From: Piezodorus guildinii
Taxonomy: Eukaryota > Arthropoda > Insecta > Hemiptera > Pentatomidae
NCBI GenBank assembly: GCA_023052935.1
Contig: CM041298.1
Coordinates: 65,001,838-65,065,837, forward strand
DNA length: 64,000 nucleotides
Direction: 5' to 3'
Below are positions 56,218 to 64,000 of this stretch, in pieces; positions within the stretch are counted from its first letter, which is position 1; the number at the start of each line of letters is the position of its first letter. The position numbers and the translations under genes are program-made. Below the pieces are notes generated by a model that worked only from the letters and a program-made list of their open reading frames with translations, had not been told where the DNA came from and did no database searches.

Positions 56218-56328
56218 CTATCATAGAGAAACTAAGTGCAAGAACTAAACCAATCTTTCTTCCATAAGAATCCATCAATGGTCCAACAACTAACGAACCA
56301 CAAATCATGGCTAAGTTAGGTGCACTAC
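56218..56328 (-). CDS. Sugar transporter (Tret1/GLUT-like MFS), exon with motif A
   Basis: This 111-bp minus-strand exon is open throughout and has an AG acceptor at 56329-56330 and a GTAAG donor at 56213-56217. It enters after the first codon base and leaves with one base of the next codon. It encodes a helix-2 segment followed by LVVGPLMDSYGRK. That is MFS motif A (G-x-x-x-G-P-x-x-D-x-x-G-R-K), the cytoplasmic loop 2-3 signature of sugar porters, and helix 3 begins after it. Joining it to the exon at 54159-54361 restores a Gly codon and gives FSMIG-WSFIGG with no break. The family moves hexoses or trehalose across the plasma membrane; substrate here is not shown. The upstream exon with helix 1 was not found up to position 64000, so the gene starts outside the window. 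Confidence 0.85.
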
Positions 56329-56940
56329 CTATAAAATAAATTTATAAAATTAAATTAAAACCAAATACTTCTTTAAAAAAAAAAAAAAAAAAAAAAGCGC
56401 ATAGGACAGAAACATTTGGGAAAATCTAATTATCTATCTTAAAATATTCTTGGGTGTTTTTTGTTTTCACCCCTACCTCGCCTTTTAGCCTATGCGGTGT
56501 TTTCTTGGGCCATGGGGTGATGGAGAGGGGTTTAATGCCCGAGTTAAAATTATTATTTTGTTCATTTATTTGCCTTTGGGGGAAATCCTTCATAAAAATA
56601 CAGTTGGTTGTTGTTCGTAATAGAAAGGTATACATTATCTAAATAAAGTTATATTATTACTGAGAAAATCGTTGTAACAAATTTAATAAAAAATGTCTAT
56701 ACAATTTTTAAATATAATTAAATAAATTTATAATAAGAAAGAAGTTAGAGAAAAAAATATGTATCTCATCAAAAGACTTAGAGACATGTGCTTCTGTCAT
56801 TTATTTTAAAATAATAATAAATATAAACAGGTATTTTCTAAAAAAATAAGACATACCTATATACACACAATAATTTGCACAAAAAAAAAAATAATAATAA
56901 AATAATTATACAATAGTCAAAGTAAAGATAGAAGTAAAAA
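56329..56940. other. Intron stretch, nothing recognised
   Basis: Contains an A run at 56374-56395 followed by a GC-richer piece to about 56590. This could be the end of a retroelement, but no motif supports it. Confidence 0.35.
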
Positions 56941-57689
56941 TCTGGTACTGGTATTTTAAAGATCGATCATAGAAATTTTAAATGCAGTTAGAGATAGAAA
57001 TGAGTGAAATCAGTAAAGATTTAATTAAATTGAATTTCTATAGAAACATGTGTTTTATTAAAAAATCTGTTATATTATAATATAAAATAATCAGTTAGTT
57101 TCCAGCACTCTTTATTAACTTTTACAAACTTGTGTATAATATTTTTTTCTAAAATCATTAGCTTTCCAACGGTATATTATACATGTATATTTCTTTTCTT
57201 ATGTTCAAAAATAAAAAATTGCATTAAAAAAATAGTTTTTTAAATGTTATCCTTTAGTTGGATATCGAATGTGTTCAACTTACATATTTACATGTTTTTA
57301 TCTGTGTTAAAAAGATAATATGGTTATTTTTATAAAATCTACAAAATTAAAGGTACTTTAAAGGATGAAAATTTGAGATATCAGCATTTAAGCCCTGTCA
57401 GACTATTTCAATCAGAATGAAACCTACATCATATCAAAGACCATTAAATTTTACATTCATATACCAAGTTTAATCAAAATCATTAGAGCCGTATTTGAGA
57501 AGATCTTAAAAAGGTGCTAAATGCATGGTATAAAGTGGCTCTTCTGGTTAGTTGATTTTGATAAAAACTTTGTCGTAACATCTCGGGGACCTAAAACGTG
57601 GATTTCCGTTGAAAACTGGAATTCAAAAATTTTCACGATTGCAATTCTTTCTCTTACGATATATTTCATATATAGGTAACTGAAAGTAA
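56941..57689 (+). mobile_element. Unclassified interspersed repeat, copy I
   Basis: About 750 bp from TCTGGTACTGG to CATATATAGGTAACTGAAAG. It lacks the ACACACGACTTTCACTTACC stretch near the 5' end and part of the 3' third, but keeps CCAACGGTATATTATACATG and CATCTCGGGGACCTAAAACG. Confidence 0.75.
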
Positions 57690-58704
57690 TAAAGAAAGGA
57701 ACAAATATATAATTTAAATAAATATAAATTGCACGGTCATGGTGAAAATTATTGGATACTATTTTGGATTTGTTTTTTGGATTAAGGCATTAAGATATGC
57801 TAATAAGGCTCACAAAATATCTCCATATTTATTATTTTTTTTTTTGGGGGGGGGGGGTTTATTTTTTTAATTTAACTTAGTACACCCATTAGCTATGTAT
57901 TAAACTAATAATTTAGTGTTTGAGTTCATCTAAATCTCTGATTACTATTATCATTGTTCTATACGGGACAGAGTATATTAAATTTAGTACAATATTAATA
58001 AATAAATATATATCTCGTAATTTAGCTCCAATTTTCGTGAATATTTTTTAAGAACAAATGTTTTTTTTTTTCTTACGATGCAACGTCCTGCGATCGGACA
58101 TTTTATAAATACTACGATACGAAATGCATTGTACAATTTAATGATAATGATATTACTATTTTTTTTAGGTACTTTGTGAGCAATCTTAAATATGAACTAC
58201 AAATTCATGACTGTATAGGATTTTCATTCAAATTTTCCACGGCAGGTGGCTCCACGCCTCATACTGTGAAAAGGTCAGTTTACTAGGCGGAATGAAAACG
58301 TAAATTATTGCGGCCAATTTCGGGAACACCTCAATATTTTTAAGATCGTTTATGAGAATATGAACGACCACTTGGTGGTTTTATTAAAAGAATAACTCTT
58401 CCACCTGTTACTGCCAACCATGAGAATTTATTTTTGGTCTAGATATTCTGAGAAGATTATTGGCAACCTAAAAACTCTCAATATATGCTGAATGTTATAT
58501 GGGAATGCTAAAATTTCGGAGAAAAACATAGATTTTTATTTACTTTTTTAATCCCTTATAAAATGGATATTATTCTATTTTACCTCCCAAAATCATTCAT
58601 TTTAATTATGTATTTATTTTATGGGTGCTACGCTCTTTCGGATAATTTAGAAGGTGAGTGTGCGCTACGATTATGTGAAGAGAAAATAAAAGTAAATGAA
58701 GAGA
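57690..58704. other. Non-coding stretch with a poly(T)-poly(G) tract
   Basis: A T run passes directly into about 12 G at 57846-57857. Otherwise AT-rich and featureless. Confidence 0.5.
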
Positions 58705-59200
58705 TTTAAAAAATGTAAACATTAAGAAGGTTACGAAAAAGGTAAGCATTAGGAAGGTTATGTAACAGTTAGGAAGGTCTCAGTAATGTAAACATTGAGA
58801 AGGCTACAGATAATGTAAAAATATGGAAGGTTATGTAACAGGAAGGAAGGTTTCAGATAATCTAAACATTGAGAAGGTTACGGAAGATGTAAACATTGAG
58901 AAGGTTATGAAACAGTAGGGGAGGTTTCAAAAAATGTAAACATTGAGAAGGTTACGGACGATGTAAACATTGAAAAGGTTATGTAACAGTAATGAAGGTT
59001 TCAGAAAATGTAAACAATAGGAAGGTTATGTAGCAGCCAGGGAGGTATCAAAAAATGTAAACAATGGGTTGGTTATATAATAGAAAGGGAGGTTTCAGGA
59101 AATGTAAACAATGGAAAGGTTATGTAACAGTGAGGGAGGTTTCAAAAAATGTAAACAATAGGAAGGTTATGTCACAGTTAGAAAGGTTTCTTAAAAGCGC
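58705..59200 (+). repeat. Minisatellite, 30- and 57-bp subunits
   Basis: Repeated units of the form ATGTAAACATTGAGAAGGTT plus ACGG (short type) or plus ATGTAACAGTNAGGGAGGTTTC (long type). In the left half short and long units alternate (about 87-bp period). In the right half only long units (about 57 bp) follow. Units differ at several positions. The open frames here are by-products. Confidence 0.9.
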
Positions 59201-59219
59201 ACATTACAATTTGACCATC

Positions 59220-59640
59220 GGACCTAGCCGGGAGGAACTCTCAAGTTAGGCACTGTGATTGGTTGTTTAATGAAGGAGTGGGAGAGCAAAAATGGCGTCG
59301 GGTAGACTCATGCTTTATAGATTGTGACGTCATAAAACCAAAAGCCCGGCCGGGTAGACTCATGCTTTATAATGAATTAATACGCTCAAAACGTAGGAAA
59401 AGAAAATGGCCGCCGGGTAGATTCATGCTTTATAAAGGATTAATACCCTAAAACAGTGCACACGTGACCAAAAACGGGCGTGGCCTAGTGGTTTAGGTTC
59501 GGTTGATAGAGAGTCACGTGACTAAAAAGGGGCGAGGCCCGGTGGTTTAGGTTAAGTCGATGGCGCGAACCATAGTGGTTAAGGTTAGGTCGTGACGACG
59601 TCATAGGTGGTTAAGGGTGGTAGGGAAGGGGATGGAGGAA
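59220..59640 (+). repeat. GC-rich repeat block next to the minisatellite
   Basis: Three copies of GGGTAGACTCATGCTTTATA (59300, 59353, with one variant at 59415) in GGCGTCGGG or GGCCGCCGGG contexts. Then two copies of a CACGTGAC...GGGCG-GGCC--GTGGTTTAGGTT unit. TGACGTCA occurs at 59326. No coding evidence. Confidence 0.75.
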
Positions 59641-59983
59641 TGAGTGCACCAGCTTCCCCATTTCTTATCTACTATGGACATTACACTACAGGTGACTCCC
59701 CTAAAATCATTTGTTTTCATCTCATCTCTTGTATATTACTACTGTTATTTTCGATAATTTTCAGATAAAATATTTTCTCTTATACATAGGGAATATTTTT
59801 TTCCTTTTAGAAGAGCTGGCTAAGCAGCTCAGTGGTTGACAATCCACTGTACTACTGACATCTGGGTACCGGTTTATCGTTGCCGGGTAATTCTTTATTT
59901 TTTTTTCCCCCCCTTTAGAATAGAGTCCTTGCTCCTCGTGCTTACAAGATTCATTTAAGTGGGTACTATGACTTAAATTTATT

Positions 59984-60562
59984 TTGTTTTTTAAATTTTC
60001 TATTTCCCACCAAATCACCTTTACCCTTCGTCGCAAACCGATGACTTCCTACCACCCAGTATCCTTTAATAACATTACCCTTACTCCTGTTGAACAAATC
60101 CGATACACAGGTCTCCATCTTGACAAGCGCCTTACTTGGAATCCTCACACAAGACTGAAACGACAAGGAACTGCTGGAAGATACCGATTACTACAACACT
60201 TGCTAGACAAACGTTCAAAACTTACATTATATTCCAAAAGGCTCATTTACTCATCTATTATCAGACTTATTTTGACATATGGAATCGAGCTTTGGGGCTC
60301 TACGAAACCATCTAATTCCTCCCGCATCCAACCCTTACAATCCAAAATCCTGAATGCCCCTTATTTTGTTACAAATCAACTCCTTCATAATGACCTTAAC
60401 ATCCCATTTGTTGCAGACATAGCCCGTGATAGATACTCCTCTTTTCATTTTAATCTCTCTGCTCATACAAACCCACTTGTCCGTAATTTATCTTCCTTAG
60501 ATATCCCTGATAACCCTCCAAGACGACTGAAAAGAAGGTGGCCTCGGGACCTACTGTATTAA
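59984..60562 (+). pseudogene. Jockey-type ORF2 C-terminal part
   Basis: 192 codons open. After a short non-element lead it reads HQITFTLRRKPMTSYHPVSF, YTGLHLDKRLTWNPHTRLKR, LILTYGIELWGSTKPSNSS, LHNDLNIPFVADIARDRYSS and NPPRRLKRRWPRDLLY. This is the RT thumb and C-terminal region of jockey ORF2. It matches the copy at 25163-29660 in all these blocks. Catalytic motifs A-C are upstream of the truncation, and the ATG used is not a natural start. Confidence 0.85.
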
Positions 60563-60715
60563 AATAGTTAGTGAAGTGCTACCACTGGATAGTTCTTTCT
60601 CAAGACATTTTCATGACTTTTTTTTTCATTCCTCATATTTACTTATTGTGTTCTTTAATACAGTTGTAAATTACTATAAATAAAATAATAAATACATTTT
60701 CAATATCTAGTCACA
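59997..60715 (+). mobile_element. Jockey-type LINE, 5'-truncated 3' part
   Basis: Starts in the RT thumb and runs through ORF2 to its stop at 60560-60562, then a 3' UTR with GAAGTGCTACCACTGGATAG and an AATAAAATAATAAA tail. The same 3' UTR is seen at 3970-4156. Confidence 0.85.
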
Positions 60716-61317
60716 TTGTTCATATATACGTTAGTGAAAGTAAAAAATAAAAATAAATAAACAAATAAAATGCAAATAAAACTGAGGGAAAAGTCAAAAT
60801 TCCCTCACAAAGAAATGAATGTAAATTCAAACTCGGTGTTATTTGCCCCCTAAGGCGAGGGTATAGATCAAAGTAGGACAAAGTTTGCCCGCTGAACAGA
60901 ATTAAGGAACGCGGCTAGAATTGAAAGCGGCAAAGTGTTTTTAAGGGATACCTTAAGCAGCCTAGGGAAGGAGTTCCCTGGAAACTTCTCTCTAAGTGCA
61001 AAAGGGAAATAAAAAAAAACGAAAAAGAAATTTGAAACCTGAGAGATCTCGAAATATTAAATATTAAAACCACTACTGGACCCGGAGGTGAGTAATATCC
61101 AAGAATTACTTACAATGCATTTCATTCTAGTATAATGTTACCTAGAATGGAGACACAAGGAAGGGCTACAAATAATATTATATTTCATTCTCTAAGTATA
61201 CCGCAACTTACAGTCCTACTTCACTGAAGTACTTCTTACAACTTAAGGACTTAAGGAAAAAACTTTTTAGGGTCCACATCATTAACTTTATAGATATAAC
61301 AAATAAAAATTGAAAAA
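60716..61317. other. Non-coding stretch, nothing recognised
   Basis: TTAGTGAAAGTAAAAA at about 60731 resembles the 3' end of the unclassified repeat. The rest (60840-60990) is less AT-rich and unrecognised. Confidence 0.35.
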
Positions 61318-61480
61318 TCTAATGCGTGAACATACGGCTTTCACTTACCTCCGTTGTTAAAATCAATTTAAGAATATCAAATCGAATCAGAGCGTCAACT
61401 TTATTTAATATTTTCCTGAAATCATCCCAACAATATATTATACATCTATATTACTGTTTTATGGTTTAAAAAACGCTGTA
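61318..61480 (+). mobile_element. Unclassified interspersed repeat, short 5' fragment, copy K
   Basis: Begins TCTAATGCGTGAACATACGG and CTTTCACTTACCTCCG, jumps by deletion to AACAATATATTATACATCTA and fades near 61480. Confidence 0.65.
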
Positions 61481-61820
61481 AATCATTACACAATGGTTTA
61501 TTATTTCCAGATAACTACATTCAGGTGTAAGAGCTTATATAGTTGTTTACAGGCAATTAACTAATATGAAAAGTGATAAATTGATGACTGTAAAATAGCC
61601 GATCACCACTGCTAGTACAAAAACATAGCTCTTCTATAGGGTTATTTCACATGAAATGTCCGTTTTTATAGTTTCTGAAATACATAAAGGATTTTGCAGG
61701 TCTCTGTTGTTTACTTCCGAATGTTTACATATTTAAAGTAAACAGTTACCAATACTCTACCTCTGTATTATAAACATTAGCTTCGCAATCAATTACTCAC
61801 TTTTTAGTATACCTCCAAAT

Positions 61821-62500
61821 ATGAACATGGAAACACGCGATTTTCGAGTAATATTTTTGTACGCGTTAAAACTCGGCCATTCAGCAGCTGAGGCAACTAG
61901 AAATATTAGCAAGGCGTTTGGGGAAGGGTGTGTTAATAAACGGACCATTCGCCGTCGGTTTGCTAAGTTTTCAGCTGGGGATACCGACTTGGAAAACTTG
62001 CCCCGAGGAAGACCTCCGTCCGTCCCTAATAGACAACGATGTCCTCAAACATACAGTAGAAGGAAACCCCTACCAAACAGTTAAAGGACCCTCAGCACAA
62101 CTAAATGCAAGTGCATTTACCGTTTCCAGACATTTAAAGTGTATTGGGAAAGTAAAAAATCTCGATACATGAGTACCTCATGATCTCACTGAACGGCATT
62201 TTTCAAAACATACCGTGTAAAAATTGAAAGAACTGGGCTACGAAGTTCTTCCGCACCCACCATATTCTCCCGGCTCGTCTCCAACAGATTACCCCCTGTT
62301 CAGGAATTTAGACAACTTCGTCAAAGGAAAACTTTTTGAAAATGATGATCAAGTGAAAAGTGAGTTTTCAGATTTTGTTTCACTTTAAAGCTCAGAGTTT
62401 TTCAGTTCGGGGATAAAAAAGTTGGTGTCACGTTGAGAAAAATGTGTAGAAAAAGAAAGTAAATACTTCGAATACAATTATCTCGTTTTCATATCGTATT
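61821..62500 (+). pseudogene. Mariner transposase, frameshifted and internally deleted
   Basis: N-terminal frame: FRVIFLYALKLGHSAAEATR, NISKAFGEGCVNKRTIRRRF and AKFSAGDTDLENLPRGRP, the paired helix-turn-helix and the linker of mariner transposases. A shift near 62000 moves to DNDVLKHTVEGNPYQTVK and VSRHLKCIGKVKNLDTWVPHDLTERH-like sequence (WVPHDL box, with a stop). The segment with the first two catalytic Asp residues is deleted. The frame resumes KLKELGYEVLPHPPYSPGSS and DYPLFRNLDNFV, then the C-terminus. The third catalytic Asp is replaced (SPG instead of SPD). Terminal inverted repeats were not identified. Confidence 0.85.
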
Positions 62501-62542
62501 TTAATTGAGTTAGTTAGTTAGTTAATTAGTTTCAATAGAAAA

Positions 62543-62545
<3 letters not shown>

Positions 62546-62627
<82 letters not shown>

Positions 62628-62646
62628 ATATATATTATATATATAC
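62546..62646. repeat. Compound microsatellite (TC)n(TA)n
   Basis: About 34 bp of TC repeats followed by about 65 bp of TA repeats with small breaks. Confidence 0.95.
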
Positions 62647-63408
62647 AAAAATAAAAAATACCATAAATTACAAAACAGATTCAAAGCATCTTAGTTCTCA
62701 CTATGCAGATGCAATAGGAAAGTTAAAAGAGTAAACCTTGCATTATTGACCTATATTTAATAATAAATCATTGTGTAATTTCTGCAGTAAATAGGATGAC
62801 CCTAATCCATAAGAGACCAAAGAATATGTGAGTATAGATGGATATTGTTCCTTGGTGGTAATTTTTAAAAAAACAAAAACCTTTTAACATAAGCTATTTA
62901 CTAGATTTTAAATAAAAAATGGATTTTTTAATTTTTAAACATCTCGGGTAAATATAATTTAAATGTAAGATTGTTGTTTAGTTGGTATATAAAATAGTTA
63001 TCTTTTGATGTTAGTTGATAACTTGTTGATGTATTTTAGTGAGTCCTGATGGTGGGGAAGGCCCATGAAATGTTGACCCGTTTAATGTTTACTGAAATAA
63101 ACTGTTTTTGGAAGACGGAAAACCGATTGATTATTTGATATCATATTGCAGTCGTCCGTTTAACATGTTTTTATTATGATTCTTTGTATTATATATATAT
63201 ATTTTTTTGAAAATCAATTATCTATCAAATATCACTACAAATAATATGCATCTTGAAACGTAAGCTCTCAAATTTTGAGCGGAAGAGGGTAATTTTTTTT
63301 TTTTTTTGATCGATTACAAAGGTTCATTATTGAAACAATAAATCAAAAGCATTTATAATAGACTACCTTACAATATCCTTCTCTTTTCTTTCGATCTTCA
63401 AGAAAATA
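62647..63408. other. Non-coding stretch with a hammerhead-like motif
   Basis: AT-rich. The motif at 63043-63077 is listed separately. TTTTTTGATCGATTACAAAGG and the following TTCATTATTGAAA at 63307-63336 recur at about 12766-12795, so part of it is an unclassified repeat. Confidence 0.45.
63043..63077 (+). other. Hammerhead-like motif (CTGATG, GGG/CCC stem, GAAA)
   Basis: GTCCTGATGGTGGGGAAGG followed by CCCATGAAATGTTGAC. CTGATG is followed by a stem GTGGG/CCCAT and then GAAA, close to the hammerhead core CUGANGA-stem-GAAA, with A9 replaced or paired. Confidence 0.35.
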
Positions 63409-64000
63409 TCTGGTGCAGGCAACACACGACATTCACTTACCTCGATTTTTAAAATCAATGAAAGAATTTTCAAATACAGTTAGAGATAAAAATACGTGAA
63501 ACTATTAAGGAATTAATCAAATTGAATTTATATATGAACATGTGTTTTATTAAAAAATCTATTATATTATTATCTAAAATAATCAGTTAGTTTTATGTTC
63601 ATTTCATCACTCTCTATTAACTTTTAAAAGCTTGTGCATGAGATGATATTTTTTTGTAAAATCTTTAGCTTTCCAACGGTATATCATACATGTATATTAC
63701 TGCTCTTATGTTTAAAAACGAAAAATTGCATTAAAAAAATATTTTTTCTGTTTTCTCCTTTAGTTGGTTATCGAATTTATTCAATTTATATATTTACCTG
63801 TTTTTCATCAGCGTTAACAAGATAATCTAGTTATTATTATATAATCTACAAAATTAAAGGTACTTTAGGGGAAGAAAACCTACATGATATTAAAGCCCAT
63901 TAAATTTTACATCGATATAGCGAGTTTAATCAAAATCGTCGGAACCGTTTTCGAGAAAATCGAAAAAAGGTGCAAAATGCATGGTATAAAGTGCCTCTTC
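63409..64000 (+). mobile_element. Unclassified interspersed repeat, copy J, cut by the window end
   Basis: Starts TCTGGTGCAGGCAACACACG and CATTCACTTACCTCG and runs through CCAACGGTATATCATACATG, GGTACTTTAGGGGAAG and TTTTACATCGATATAGCGAG to the last base of the window. The 5' half is nearly identical to copy H (46049 onward). Confidence 0.85.

Noticed and set aside
59064..59249. Open frame over the minisatellite
   Set aside because: The product simply repeats the unit (VSKNVNNRK type) and has no independent support.

Overview
The window is AT-rich animal DNA, most likely from an insect or other arthropod. It has spliced coding exons with GT/AG borders, tRNA-derived SINEs, jockey-, CR1-, RTE- and R1-type non-LTR retrotransposons, mariner relics and abundant microsatellites. 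There are no bacterial operons, no CRISPR array and no credible functional tRNA or rRNA gene. The species cannot be fixed from the sequence alone.

The only host gene I can support is one sugar transporter of the major facilitator superfamily (insect Tret1/GLUT-like type) on the minus strand. Six exons can be joined in phase: 56218-56328, 54159-54361, 53380-53607, 33360-33647, 23552-23732 and 5967-6067. They run from transmembrane helix 2 to the stop codon over about 50 kb. The 5' exon(s) with helix 1 lie beyond position 64000. Two introns are about 10 kb and 17.5 kb and one is about 19.7 kb. They are filled with mobile elements. The last exon (charged C-terminal tail) is the least certain.

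Layout: 1-3345 is a broken jockey-type LINE. 3970-5455 holds 3' ends of a jockey and an RTE element. 5967-6067 is the terminal transporter exon. 7014-11012 and 17808-19885 hold three CR1-group LINE copies, one with an intact 426-residue RT region. 19955-20766 is an RTE relic. 23552-23732 is a transporter exon. 25163-29660 is a nearly complete jockey element (gag plus EN/RT, frameshifted). 32725-33130 is RTE-like, followed by the transporter exon at 33360-33647 and an R1-like LINE end. 35745-36560 is a jockey relic with another retroelement nested in it. 37435-38280 is a fold-back mariner. 39820-39964 is a near-perfect MITE. 46049-50096 is a repeat copy with an internal array of about 567-bp units. 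53380-56328 holds three transporter exons. 58705-59640 holds minisatellites. 59997-60715 is a jockey 3' end, and 61821-62500 is a deleted mariner.

The most unusual element is an unclassified interspersed repeat of about 0.7-1 kb, found in at least twelve full or partial copies. One end reads TCTGGTGCG...ACTTTCACTTACC; the other ends in a small hairpin followed by GGTAAGTGAAAGTA, so the two ends carry an inverted motif. In one copy about 570 bp of its interior plus its 3' end has been amplified six to seven times, with a palindrome at each junction. I could not assign it to a known superfamily by eye.
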